Shown one piece after another: positions 7,747-16,364 of a stretch of 45,879 nucleotides of DNA. Below the pieces are notes generated by a model. The model was not told where the DNA came from and made no database searches. It worked only from the letters and a program-made list of their open reading frames with translations. A program made the position numbers and the translations under genes. The stretch spans positions 1 to 45,879 of the forward strand of contig PNJV01000016.1 in NCBI GenBank assembly GCA_013822085.1, read 5' to 3'. The DNA comes from Isosphaera sp. (GTDB taxonomy: Bacteria; Planctomycetota; Phycisphaerae; Phycisphaerales; UBA1924). Position 1 is the stretch's first letter; every line of letters begins with the position of its first letter.

Positions 7747-9642
7747 ATGACCAGCGTACCGGCCATCCCGAGCCCCACCCCCCCGCCGCCCCCTCTGACC
7801 CCGCTCCCTGCGTCACGCTCGGCCGCGGCCGCTGGGGCCCGCCGCGCCCAGCGCATCGCCGCGGTGCACGCCCTGCCCGCCGGCGTGGCCGTGGTGGTGG
7901 TGCGTGTCGGGGCCGACGGGTCGCTGAGCCTGGAGCAGTCCAGGGTGCTGGCAGCGGGGGCCTCGCGGCTGGCCGACATCGGCCCCGCCGACGAGGTGCT
8001 CGGCGTGGTGCCCGCTGGGGCCGTTGCCCTGCGCGTGGTCAAGGGCCCGGCCCTGGACCTCGGGGCTCCGCCGCAGGCCGTGACGGCGGCCATGGCCCTG
8101 CTGGCCGAGACGCACGCGCCGGGGGTGCCGGCCCACCGCCGGGCCGCGGGCGCGCTCTGGGCCGCCCCCGAGCCGTCGCCGGCGTTCTCCCCGTCGGTGC
8201 CCGCGCACGGGCTCAGCGCCGACGCCCAGGCGAGCCCGGCCGTGCCCACAGCGGTGGTGCTCTGGCAGGGCCCCGGCGACGAGCTGGCCGACCTGGCCCG
8301 CGCAGCCCGCGTGGCCCGCTGGGCCCCGGAGCAGGTCTGCCTGGCCTGGCTGAGCCGCGCCCTGGGCGCCGGCCCCGGCGTGAGCCTGCTTGCCGACCCG
8401 TCCTCGGGCGTGATCGCCGCCATCGCCCAGCGGGGGGGGCTCTGGTCGGCCAGATCGCTGCGCGAGGACCCGCAGGACGCGGCGGCATGGTCGGGCGCCA
8501 TCGCCGAGCTAACCGGGGCCCTGGCCCGGGCTGCCGGTCTCGGTCCGGCCCAAGGGCACCAAGGCCACGGGGCGACCGACGGGCCGGTCGGCCGGCTGGT
8601 GCAACTGCCCGCGCCCGCGGCGCCGCGCCGCGGCCTGGTCTCGGGCGTGCCGGACCAGCCCGGGTGGCTGGAGACCTTCGGCATGGCCCTCGGCGCCGCG
8701 TGCGCCGCGGCCCTGGCCACGCCGCCCGAGTCGGCGCTGCTGGAGATGACCCGGCTGGCCCCGACGCGCCGGGCCCGCCCGCTGTCGCGGCTGCTCGTGG
8801 GCGTGGGCCGGCCGGTGCCCGCTGGGGCGCTCCTGGCCCTGGCCGGGGCGATGCTCCTGGGTGGGCCGTACCTCTCGGCCCGTGCCGAGCTGCGCCGGGC
8901 CCAGGCCCGCGCCGCCGCCGAGCCGCTGGACCAGGCGGCCCTGGCCCAGGCCATGAAGCAGGCCGACCAGTACGCGCTGCTCTCGGCGCGGCGCTGGCCG
9001 GTGGCGCGCCTGCTGGCCGAGACCCTCGCCTCGGCCCCCGCCGGCGTGCGCGTCGAGCGCGTCACGGTCGAGATCGACAAGCCCATCACCGTCTCGGGGC
9101 GAGCCCCCTCGGCCGACGTGGTCTCCGAGTGGCGCACGGCCCTGCAGGCCCTGCCGGCGTTCAAGAACGCCACCGCCGCTACGCCCAGGGCCGACGCCGG
9201 CGCCGTCGCGTTCGAAGTCTCGGTGGAGGTCTCCTCGCCCGCCGACGCCCTGGCCGCCGAGCCCGACGAGCTGAGCCGCCGCGTCGCCCTGGTGGCCCAG
9301 AACGCCGAGCGGATCACCCTCGACGGCGCGCCGGCCCTGGCGCCCCCCGGCCCGACGCGCGGCCGCCAGCGCCAGGCCCAGCCCGGCTCCGCTGCCGCCG
9401 CGTCGCCCGCCCAGCCAGCGGCCGCGGCCGCCTCCGAGCCGCGCGAGATCCCCGCGCCCCTGTCCGACCAGGCCATCGCGGCCCTGGACCGCGCCGCCGC
9501 GGTGCGCGAGTTCGGGCTCCGCCAGCGCGGCTCGCGCGACCCGCAGCTGGACGCGCCCACGCGCCAGCGCCTCTCGGCCGAGGCCCAGAAGCTCCGCGAC
9601 CGCCTCGGGCAGCTCAACCGCGGCGCCGGGGGCCGCCCATGA
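7747..9642 (+). CDS. gspL: Type II secretion platform protein, GspL/PilN-like
   Basis: A bitopic inner-membrane protein of 631 residues. Residues 1-350 form a cytoplasmic actin-like region as in GspL/PilM, with weak motif support (PADEVLGVVPAGAVALRVV, LLADPSSGVIAAIAQRGG). One transmembrane helix lies near 360-380 (VPAGALLALAGAMLLGG). A coiled-coil stretch then leads to a PilN-like ferredoxin-type periplasmic domain (about 430-500: GVRVERVTVEIDKPITVSGRAP, AFEVSVEV). The final 130 residues are Ala/Pro-rich with a helical end (LSAEAQKLRDRLGQL), longer than usual. The start is ATG 7747, after a 277-base gap from gspK with no sure promoter. It overlaps the next gene by ATGA. GspL is chosen from context; a PilM-PilN fusion is the alternative description. 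Confidence 0.8.
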   Translation: MTSVPAIPSPTPPPPPLTPLPASRSAAAAGARRAQRIAAVHALPAGVAVVVVRVGADGSLSLEQSRVLAAGASRLADIGPADEVLGVVPAGAVALRVVKGPALDLGAPPQAVTAAMALLAETHAPGVPAHRRAAGALWAAPEPSPAFSPSVPAHGLSADAQASPAVPTAVVLWQGPGDELADLARAARVARWAPEQVCLAWLSRALGAGPGVSLLADPSSGVIAAIAQRGGLWSARSLREDPQDAAAWSGAIAELTGALARAAGLGPAQGHQGHGATDGPVGRLVQLPAPAAPRRGLVSGVPDQPGWLETFGMALGAACAAALATPPESALLEMTRLAPTRRARPLSRLLVGVGRPVPAGALLALAGAMLLGGPYLSARAELRRAQARAAAEPLDQAALAQAMKQADQYALLSARRWPVARLLAETLASAPAGVRVERVTVEIDKPITVSGRAPSADVVSEWRTALQALPAFKNATAATPRADAGAVAFEVSVEVSSPADALAAEPDELSRRVALVAQNAERITLDGAPALAPPGPTRGRQRQAQPGSAAAASPAQPAAAAASEPREIPAPLSDQAIAALDRAAAVREFGLRQRGSRDPQLDAPTRQRLSAEAQKLRDRLGQLNRGAGGRP

Positions 9643-10520
9643 GCCCCGCCCGGTCGGTCGCATCGCGCTGGGCCTCGGCCTCGCGCACCACTCGGCTGGC
9701 CGTCGCCGGCGGGGGCGCGCTGATCGTCTACCTGGCCGCCGTCGAGCCGGTGCTCCAGCTCACCGAGGACCTGCGCCAGCGCGCCGCGGCCCTGAGCGGG
9801 CAGGTCGCCCGCGCCGGGCGCGAGGCCGGGCAGATCGCCGCCGCCGCCGCCCAGACGCAGCGCGCCGCCGACGCCTACGGGTCGTGGAAGCCCTCGACCG
9901 AGATCGACCCCGTCGCGGTGCTCGAGCGCCGCCTCGTGGCCGTGCGCGCCGCCTCGGGCGTGAGCGAGCGGGCACGCCGGCGCGGCACCGATCGGCCGCT
10001 GACCCTGGCCGGCGTCCGCTGGACGGGGGCCCAGCCGAGCTTCATGAGCCCCACCACGCCGATCCAGCGGCTCTCGATCGCCTGGGATGTCGAGGGGGAC
10101 ACCGCGGCGATCGTCAAGGCCGTCACCGCCCTGGAGGCCGCCCCGGACGTGCACGCGGTGCAGTCGGTCACGCTCTCGCGGGCGTCCGACGGCCCGCGCC
10201 CGCGCGGGACCGCCGCGGCTGAGGCGCTCCTGGCGGCCACGATCATCGTTGAGATCTGGGCTGCGCCCCCGAGCACCGCTCCAACCCCCACCCCCGCCCC
10301 CGCGCCTTCCCCGCCCCGGGCCGCGGCGCCGACTCCCTCCCCCACCCCCCCCGCACCCTCAGACCCTGCCACCCCTCCCGCGAACCCCGCACCACCCGTG
10401 CCACCCACACCCGCTGCGCCCGCTGAGTCTCCCGAATCCACCACGCCGGCTGCGCTCGGGTCGGCCTCGCTGCTGCGCGCGGTCTGGCCCGCACACCCGA
10501 TCGACGGGGTGACGGCATGA
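9639..10520 (+). CDS. gspM: Type II secretion platform protein, GspM/PilO-like
   Basis: A 293-residue protein with a short cytoplasmic end, one transmembrane helix (LAVAGGGALIVYLAAVEPVL, about 20-40), a coiled coil (LTEDLRQRAAALSGQVARAGREAG) and a periplasmic ferredoxin-like domain (SIAWDVEGDTAAIVKAVTALE ... IIVEIW). This order is that of GspM and PilO, partners of GspL and PilN. The last 80 residues are a Pro/Ala/Thr tail. ATG 9639 overlaps the gspL-like stop, and its own stop overlaps the next gene as ATGA. Confidence 0.78.
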   Translation: MSPARSVASRWASASRTTRLAVAGGGALIVYLAAVEPVLQLTEDLRQRAAALSGQVARAGREAGQIAAAAAQTQRAADAYGSWKPSTEIDPVAVLERRLVAVRAASGVSERARRRGTDRPLTLAGVRWTGAQPSFMSPTTPIQRLSIAWDVEGDTAAIVKAVTALEAAPDVHAVQSVTLSRASDGPRPRGTAAAEALLAATIIVEIWAAPPSTAPTPTPAPAPSPPRAAAPTPSPTPPAPSDPATPPANPAPPVPPTPAAPAESPESTTPAALGSASLLRAVWPAHPIDGVTA

Positions 10521-11317
10521 CCGAGCCCGCGCCCCGCCCGTCGCTGATGCAGGAGCTCGTTGCCCCCGGGGCGCGCCTCGGCCTGGCGGCCGCGCTGGCG
10601 ATCCTGGTCGGGGTGGCGGTGATGCTCCCGGGCCTGCTGGCCTCGGTGAGCCAGACCGCGGCCGAGCCGACCGCAACCAAGGCCCCCGCCGCGATGCCCG
10701 ACGCAGCGGGCCGCCGGTTCGATCCCTCGCTGCGGGCCGCCGAGCGGCTGCTCGGGGCGCGCTCGCCCTTCTACCCCGTGCGCGTCGCGCCGCCCCCGCC
10801 GGAGGAGCTGACCGAAGAGAACTACGACGGGCCGCGCCTGATCGCCATGATCAACGGGGCGGCGTGGTTCGAGGACGGCTCGCGCCTGGAGCCCGGCGAG
10901 ATCGGGCTGGGCGGCCTGGAGGTCGTCGAGCTCGACGCGCCCTGGGGCGTGCGCGTGCGCTACCGCGGCAACGTCTTTACGCTCTCGCTCTTTGAGCGCT
11001 ACAACGGCGTGCTCGAGCAGCCCACGCCCCGCGCCCAGGCCAGCGTGCTCCAGAACGCGCCCGACTTCCGCCCCGGCGCCAGCGCACCGCCCCCAACCCC
11101 AGCACCCCCCGCGGCCTCCGCACCGCCCTCACCGGCTGGGTCGCGGTCCCCCTCGCGGGCCGCGGCCCCGGCCGAGCGCTCGGGGGCCGCTTCCGAGCCG
11201 GGTGCGCAGGCCCGCCCGCGCCCCGCCCGCACGCCGGGCAGGCGCCGGGCACCGGCCGGGGACACCCCCGACACAGCCCCCGCGCCCGACACTCCCGCCG
11301 CCGGCCAGCCCGCCTGA
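10517..11317 (+). CDS. GspC/PilP-like inner-membrane to secretin connector
   Basis: A 266-residue protein with a single N-terminal transmembrane helix (LGLAAALAILVGVAVMLPGLL, about 21-41), a Pro-rich linker, and a small beta domain at about 105-160 (LIAMINGAAWFEDGSRLEPGE ... VVELDAPWGVRVRYRGNVFTLSLF). The domain resembles the HR domain of GspC and the homologous domain of PilP, which bind the N0 domain of the secretin. The C-terminal 100 residues are Pro/Ala/Arg-rich and probably disordered. It lies directly before gspD, where gspC or pilP is often found. The family call is by fold-like pattern and order; sequence support is moderate. Confidence 0.6.
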   Translation: MTEPAPRPSLMQELVAPGARLGLAAALAILVGVAVMLPGLLASVSQTAAEPTATKAPAAMPDAAGRRFDPSLRAAERLLGARSPFYPVRVAPPPPEELTEENYDGPRLIAMINGAAWFEDGSRLEPGEIGLGGLEVVELDAPWGVRVRYRGNVFTLSLFERYNGVLEQPTPRAQASVLQNAPDFRPGASAPPPTPAPPAASAPPSPAGSRSPSRAAAPAERSGAASEPGAQARPRPARTPGRRRAPAGDTPDTAPAPDTPAAGQPA

Positions 11318-11427
11318 CCCGCACCGCCCCCGCGTCCTGACCGCGCTTGCCGCGGGCAGCCGCGGGCACCATCGAGCCCCGTCCGTTTGCACCCGCCAGC
11401 GCACCACCCCGTGTGACACCCAACACC

Positions 11428-14400
11428 ATGACCCCCGCAGCACACCACCGCACTGACCCGCAGCACCGACGCGCACACAGCGGCCCGATCGCGCCCCAGC
11501 CGGTCCCGGCTGGGGGCCTCAGCCGCGGCACGCTGCGGGCGCTGCCGCTCTGCGCTGTGGCCCTGGGTGTGGCGTACTGGATGGGCGGCGGCGGTCCGGG
11601 AGTGGGCCAGGCGCCGGGTCCGGGGCTGGGCCCGGCGCAGCTGATGGCCCACGCGGGCCTAGCCGGCGGGCTCATCGACGGCCTGAGCGCCCAGGCCCCT
11701 CGGTCGGCGCCAGAGCCGGCCGAGGTCGCAGCAGGGCAGGCCCAGGACCGGCAGCCCGAGCAGCCCCGGGGCGAGCCGGCCGACGAGCCCGCCCCGGCCG
11801 TCCCGCCAGCCCCCGCGCCCGGCGTGGCGATCGTGGACGGGTCGCAGCCCAACGCCGCGGCTCAGCCCGGCATCGCCCCGCCCCCCGCGGTGGACCCGCT
11901 GGGCCGCCGGCTCGACGACGGCGTGCCGACCAAGCTCTCGTTTAGCAACGTGCCGGTGGGCCAGGTGATCCCGTTCATCGTCGAGGCCACGGGCAAGGTC
12001 GTGCTGCCCCAGACCATCGTCCTGACGCGCACGATCACGGTGCTCAACGACCGCCAGATCCCGCGCTCGCGGGCGCTGGACCTTGTCTTCCTGGCCCTCC
12101 AGCAGGCCGGCGTGGCGGTGGTCGAGACGCCCGAGCTGATCTTCCTGCGCGACCAGACGGACATCGACCGCGAGAGCCTCCCGGTGCTGGGCCCGGACGT
12201 GTCGGTCCTGACCCGCAGCGACGTGGGCGCCATCGTCCAGAAGGTCTTCCTGCTGCGCAACGCCAACGCGGCCAACCTGGGCGAGCTGCTCGAGGACTCG
12301 ATCCCCGAGTACGCCAAGATCGTCGTCGACGCCGACTCCAACCAGCTGCTGATCACCGGGCCGATCGTCTACCTCCAGCGCATGGAGCAGGTGCTCACGG
12401 CCCTGGACCGGCCCGCCACGGCGGCGCTCCAGATCGAGACCTTCCCGCTGATCTACGCCGACGCCGATGCCATCGCCGAGAACCTCCGCGAGCTCTACAG
12501 CACCACCTCCAACAACAACGCCCGCGGCGGCAACGCCCAGGCCCAGGGCGGCAACCGCCAGACGCAGCAGCCCCAGCAGGGCCGGGCCGGCGGCGGGGCC
12601 CAGAACTTCCAGTTCCCCGGCTTCTTCGGGCAGAACGCCCAGCAGCAGGGCGGGGCCGTCACGTCCACCAACTTCCGCGTCACGGCCAACACCCAGCAGA
12701 ACTCCGTCACCGTGCTGGCCGAGTCGCCGGTCATCGAGCAGATCCGCAGGCAGATCCAGGACGAGTGGGACCTGCCCCTGCCCGAGGAGGCCGTCATCCC
12801 GCGCGTCTACGACCTCAAGAACACCGACCCGGTCCGCGTGCGCGACCTGCTCCAGGGGCTCTTCGGCTCCAGCGCCGGCTCGACCGCCACGGCCAACCCC
12901 TTTGCGGGCTTCGGCGGTGGGGGTGGTGGGGGCGCGGCGCAGCGTGCCGGGGCCTCGCAGGGGGCCGGGCGTTTGGCCGGCCAGTTCTCCTTCCAGGCGA
13001 TCCCCGAGGCGGGCCGGCTCGTGGTCGTGGCCAAGAGCCCCGACAACCTGGCGGTGATCGACCAGATCATCGCCGAGCTGGACCAGCCCGTCACCGGCGG
13101 GCTGCCCGAGGTGATCGACCTCAAGCACGCCAGCGCCGAGGACCTGGCCGAGCAGCTCAACGCGCTCCTGGCCCAGGACGGCACGCTGGCCCAGGTCCGC
13201 CGGCAAGAGAGCGAGCTCTCGCCCAACCAGCCCCTGACCTCGCCCTTCTCCGACCAGGGGGCCACCGACGGTGCAGCGACCGACGGGGGCGCCGCCGACG
13301 GGGGCGCCGCCGACTCGAACATCACGTTCTGGTGGCAGCGCTCGCGCCCGCCGACGGACAACGCCGGCTCGAGCAACCTCGTCTCCAAGGCCCGCATCGT
13401 GCCGGTGGCCCGCCAGAACGCCGTGATGGTCCTGGCCCCGGCGGAGTTCAAGCCCTCGATCATCGAGCTGGTCCACCGCCTGGACCGCCCGGGCCGCCAG
13501 GTGCTCATCTCGGCGGTGATCGCCGAGCTCTCAAGCGACGACACCACCTCGGTGGGCTTCCGCTTCTCCAACGCGCCCCTGTCGACGATCCTGCCCGACA
13601 ACATCATCGGGATCAACTCGGGCGTGATCGACCCGGCCTCGGGGGGCTTTGCGCCGGTGCTCTCGGGGACGCAGGCGCCGCTGGTGCCGGGGCTGTTCAA
13701 CACGTCGGTGCTCAACCTGGGCGTGGACGTGCAGGGGATCCTCCAGGCCCTGTCGCAGAAGACCGACGTGCGCGTGCTCTCCGAGCCGCGGATCTTCACC
13801 GCCGACAACCAGGAGGCCCAGTTCTTCGACGGCCAGGACATCCCCTTCATCACCGACAGCCAGACCACCGACGTGGGCGCCCTCAACCAGGCCTTCGAGT
13901 ACCGCGCCGTGGGCATCGTCCTGCGCGTGCGCCCGCGCATCACGCCCGAGCGCAACGTCGACCTGTCCGTCAACCTCCAGCTCTCGTCGATCGACCCGTC
14001 GGCGACGCTCTTTGGCGGGTTCATCGTCGACCGCCGCGAGACGACCACCCAGCTGATCGTCCAGGACGGCCAGACCGTGGTGATCTCGGGGATCATCCGC
14101 TCGGAGGACACCGACGTCCGCCGCAAGGTCCCGCTCCTGGGCGACATCCCGCTGATCGGCCCGATCTTCCAGAGCGTCGACCGGATCAAGTCCAACACCG
14201 AGCTGGTCACGTTCATCACCCCGATCGTCATCGAGAACCCCGTCGAGCAGCGCCGCCTCAACGAGCCGCTGCGCCAGCGTCTGGACGAGCTGCGCGACGA
14301 GCTGGCCAAGGTCGCCCCCGAGGGGTGGAACGCGGTGGGCATCCCGCCCGACACGACCGTGCGCGACCCCGTGCCCGGCTCGCCCGCTCCGGCCCTCTTG

Positions 14401-14649
14401 TCCGACCCCGCAGCAGCACCCGCCGCTGCGCCTATCCCTCCCAGCAGCCCCAGCGGTCCCGCGGCCCCCGCCACCCCAACGACCCCCGCGGTGATCATCG
14501 ACCCGCAGGCCGCGGCCGCACCCGCGGCCGCCCCGGGCGCCCCCGGCCCGGCCCGCGCCCCGTCGGCGGAGCCCCCCGCTGCGCCGCTGCGCCAGGCGCC
14601 CACGCGCCGCCGACCGCAGCGAGACCGGGGCCTTGGCGAGCCCGCCTGA
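11428..14649 (+). CDS. gspD: Type II secretion secretin GspD (extra-large)
   Basis: GspD forms the outer-membrane channel. I take ATG 11428 (1073 residues); GTG 11413 or TTG 11347 in the same frame are alternatives. A hydrophobic signal segment (TLRALPLCAVALGVAYWMGG) lies at about residues 34-53. A Pro/Ala linker follows, then N0 (LSFSNVPVGQVIPFIVEATG), then at least four N1-like KH repeats separated by Gln/Gly/Asn-rich inserts. The secretin core starts near VLISAVIAEL and includes VRVLSEPRIFTADNQEAQF, VGIVLRVRPRITPERNVDL, VISGIIRSEDTDVRRKVPLLGDIPLIGPIF and LVTFITPIVI. Usual GspD is 650-750 residues; the excess lies in the linker, inserts and an Ala/Pro tail of about 100 residues. No Cys at a lipobox is seen, so a separate pilotin would be needed if it uses one. 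Confidence 0.94.
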   Translation: MTPAAHHRTDPQHRRAHSGPIAPQPVPAGGLSRGTLRALPLCAVALGVAYWMGGGGPGVGQAPGPGLGPAQLMAHAGLAGGLIDGLSAQAPRSAPEPAEVAAGQAQDRQPEQPRGEPADEPAPAVPPAPAPGVAIVDGSQPNAAAQPGIAPPPAVDPLGRRLDDGVPTKLSFSNVPVGQVIPFIVEATGKVVLPQTIVLTRTITVLNDRQIPRSRALDLVFLALQQAGVAVVETPELIFLRDQTDIDRESLPVLGPDVSVLTRSDVGAIVQKVFLLRNANAANLGELLEDSIPEYAKIVVDADSNQLLITGPIVYLQRMEQVLTALDRPATAALQIETFPLIYADADAIAENLRELYSTTSNNNARGGNAQAQGGNRQTQQPQQGRAGGGAQNFQFPGFFGQNAQQQGGAVTSTNFRVTANTQQNSVTVLAESPVIEQIRRQIQDEWDLPLPEEAVIPRVYDLKNTDPVRVRDLLQGLFGSSAGSTATANPFAGFGGGGGGGAAQRAGASQGAGRLAGQFSFQAIPEAGRLVVVAKSPDNLAVIDQIIAELDQPVTGGLPEVIDLKHASAEDLAEQLNALLAQDGTLAQVRRQESELSPNQPLTSPFSDQGATDGAATDGGAADGGAADSNITFWWQRSRPPTDNAGSSNLVSKARIVPVARQNAVMVLAPAEFKPSIIELVHRLDRPGRQVLISAVIAELSSDDTTSVGFRFSNAPLSTILPDNIIGINSGVIDPASGGFAPVLSGTQAPLVPGLFNTSVLNLGVDVQGILQALSQKTDVRVLSEPRIFTADNQEAQFFDGQDIPFITDSQTTDVGALNQAFEYRAVGIVLRVRPRITPERNVDLSVNLQLSSIDPSATLFGGFIVDRRETTTQLIVQDGQTVVISGIIRSEDTDVRRKVPLLGDIPLIGPIFQSVDRIKSNTELVTFITPIVIENPVEQRRLNEPLRQRLDELRDELAKVAPEGWNAVGIPPDTTVRDPVPGSPAPALLSDPAAAPAAAPIPPSSPSGPAAPATPTTPAVIIDPQAAAAPAAAPGAPGPARAPSAEPPAAPLRQAPTRRRPQRDRGLGEPA

Positions 14650-14655
14650 TACACT
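14648..14655 (+). promoter_or_regulatory. Possible extended -10 promoter element (TGATACACT)
   Basis: TG-A-TACACT starts within the gspD stop and continues beyond it, about 48 bases before the lipoprotein start. No -35 hexamer is seen at normal spacing. The same TACACT or a close form occurs before nrdR and the amidohydrolase gene. Confidence 0.4.
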
Positions 14656-14702
14656 CCGGTTTGGCCGGCGATCCAGCGGCGGAACTTTCAGGGAGCCCTC
14701 CC

Positions 14703-16112
14703 GTGCCCACGCGCAGCGCCCCCCCGCGCCCCGTGCTCTGGCTGTGCGCCGCAGCGGCGGCGCTGCCCGGCTGCATCGAGGAACGCGTCCCCGTCAGGCC
14801 CCTGGGCCAAGCGCCCACCGGGGTGGCCCCCTCGCCGCGCGGCATCCCCGTGGCGCCACCAAGCAGCCCCGCCCAGGCCCAGTCCGGCGCCGGCCCGGCG
14901 CTGACCCAGGGCGCCGCCCGCGTGCTGGTGCGCGGCCTGGGCGAGGTCGCCTATGACGGCCGCACGCTGCCGGTGGTCTCCCCCGACGGCCGGCACCTGG
15001 CCACGCAGGTCGGCGCAGCCCCGCCGTGGGGCGTGAGCCTGGGGATCGACGCCGAGCCGGCGCCCCTGTCAGCGGTGCGCGTGCACACGGTCGACCGCAG
15101 CGGGGTGCGCCCAGCGGCGTGGTCGGTGATCCCACCCGCGGGGGCGCCTCAGCAAGCACGCGGCCCCGATCCCGCTCCAGCCCCCGACGAGCCGACGCGG
15201 GGCCTCTCCGAGCCGGGGCTCCTGCTGGGGCGCGGGGCCACCAACCAGGGCGTGCTCGTCGAGCAGGCCACGACCACCGGGGGTCGGCGGATCGGCCTGC
15301 TGAGCTGGCAGACGGGCCAGGTCCGCTGGGTCACGCCCGAGCACGAGCACCTGGCCCACGCCATCCCGATGGACGAACCCGGCACGCTCGTGGCCGTCCG
15401 CCGCAGCCAGAGCGATCAGCCCAGCCCGGTCTACGAGGTGGTCCAGGTGGGCCAGGATGGCTCCATGAGAGCGGTGCCGCTGCCGGGGGGCGCCGCTGAG
15501 GAGTGGCCGCTGCTGCCGGTCCGGACCGGCGACGGGGCGTGGCTGGGCGTGCTCAGCGCCACGCCGCCGACGCTCGACGCCCTGGGGAGGGTCGTCGAGC
15601 CGGCGCGGCTGGTGCTGGTGATCGCCGGGCGCGACGCTTCGGGGGCCTGGCGCGTCGCCCGGCGTGTCCCCGTGGCTGGCTCGGCCGACCCGGCCGGCGC
15701 CTATCAAGCGCTCGCCTCGATCGACGCGGCCCCGGGCCCCGACAGCGGCGCGCGCCTGGGTCTCTTCGAGCCCGGCGCCGGACGCTGCGCGGTCATCGAT
15801 CCGGCGACCGGCTCGGTCACGCGCCTGCCCAGCGGCTCGGTGAGCGTGTCCTTTGCCGCTGCGGGGTCGGGCGATGCGCCCGGGAGCATGCTGCTGTATA
15901 CCGATCGCGGCGGGCTTCGGCGGTGGGACCCGGGCGCGGCGCCGGTGACGCTCAGCACGCTCCCGATCGTCACGCGGTCGCGCCCGATCGGCGCAGCCCA
16001 GGGCTCGACGGAGCCGGCTCCAGCAACGGGCGATTTTCGTGGTGTGCTGAGCATCTCCCCGAGCCGACAGGGAGAATCCCTGATTATCGGGTGGCTGGGG
16101 TGGACGGAGTGA
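14703..16112 (+). CDS. Lipoprotein with TolB/WD40-like repeats, end of the secretion locus
   Basis: GTG at 14703 follows AGGGAG (14690-14695) by 7 bases and gives a 469-residue protein. The N-terminus is a lipoprotein signal: ALPGC, with the lipidated Cys at residue 24. The mature part has a Pro/Gln linker, then beta-propeller-like repeats: LPVVSPDGRHLATQV (PD40-like), LLSWQTGQVRWVTPE, AVIDPATGSVTRLPSGS, LLYTDRGGLRRWDPG. No enzyme motif is seen. It lies 53 bases after gspD on the same strand, so a secretion-related role such as an outer-membrane accessory or pilotin-like partner is possible but unproven. The last 55 bases of the gene recur, identical, at 17439, a footprint of the tandem duplication described at 16058-18724. 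Confidence 0.85.
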   Translation: MPTRSAPPRPVLWLCAAAAALPGCIEERVPVRPLGQAPTGVAPSPRGIPVAPPSSPAQAQSGAGPALTQGAARVLVRGLGEVAYDGRTLPVVSPDGRHLATQVGAAPPWGVSLGIDAEPAPLSAVRVHTVDRSGVRPAAWSVIPPAGAPQQARGPDPAPAPDEPTRGLSEPGLLLGRGATNQGVLVEQATTTGGRRIGLLSWQTGQVRWVTPEHEHLAHAIPMDEPGTLVAVRRSQSDQPSPVYEVVQVGQDGSMRAVPLPGGAAEEWPLLPVRTGDGAWLGVLSATPPTLDALGRVVEPARLVLVIAGRDASGAWRVARRVPVAGSADPAGAYQALASIDAAPGPDSGARLGLFEPGAGRCAVIDPATGSVTRLPSGSVSVSFAAAGSGDAPGSMLLYTDRGGLRRWDPGAAPVTLSTLPIVTRSRPIGAAQGSTEPAPATGDFRGVLSISPSRQGESLIIGWLGWTE

Positions 16113-16113
16113 A
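16058..16113. repeat. Copy 1 of a 56-base identical direct repeat
   Basis: This segment is the 3' end and stop of the lipoprotein gene plus one base. It recurs without change at 17439-17494. It contains CAGGGA-GAA-TCCCTG (16068-16082), a 6+6 inverted repeat with operator-like shape. In this copy the element is coding. Confidence 0.95.
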
Positions 16114-16252
16114 GGTGGAGAATCTCGGGCATGAGATCGTCCAATAATCCTTTGTTCTTCTCGTGGTATTGAGGCGAGGGCACGGGGCGGGTCCCAAAAA
16201 AGGCCTTTGCAAACTCTTGATGGAGCGAAGCAGGCAACTCTCGCAGGGATTG

Positions 16253-16281
16253 TTGACAGTCCGGTGATTTTTGTTTAAAAC
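16253..16281 (+). promoter_or_regulatory. Sigma-70-type promoter of the first CTERM gene
   Basis: TTGACA (16253-16258) matches the -35 consensus exactly; TTAAAA or TAAAAC follows after 16-17 bases (16275-16281). It lies about 85 bases before the GTG start of the downstream gene. The stretch is AT-rich compared with its surroundings. Confidence 0.7.
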
Positions 16282-16364
16282 AGGTTTGGCGTGTCGTGTG
16301 GTTTAGGTCGCTACGGGCCCCACACGTCACAAATTGTCGAACAGGCAGGAAGAAGGAGAAGCAC

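Noticed and set aside
6864-10154. Minus-strand open frame of 1096 codons opposite gspK, gspL and gspM
   Set aside because: Shadow frame with low-complexity composition; the + strand genes have clear domains and coupled starts.
16296-16364. Longer start (ATG 16296) for the first CTERM gene
   Set aside because: The added residues break the signal peptide, and the strong AGGAG fits only the GTG at 16365; copy 2 agrees.
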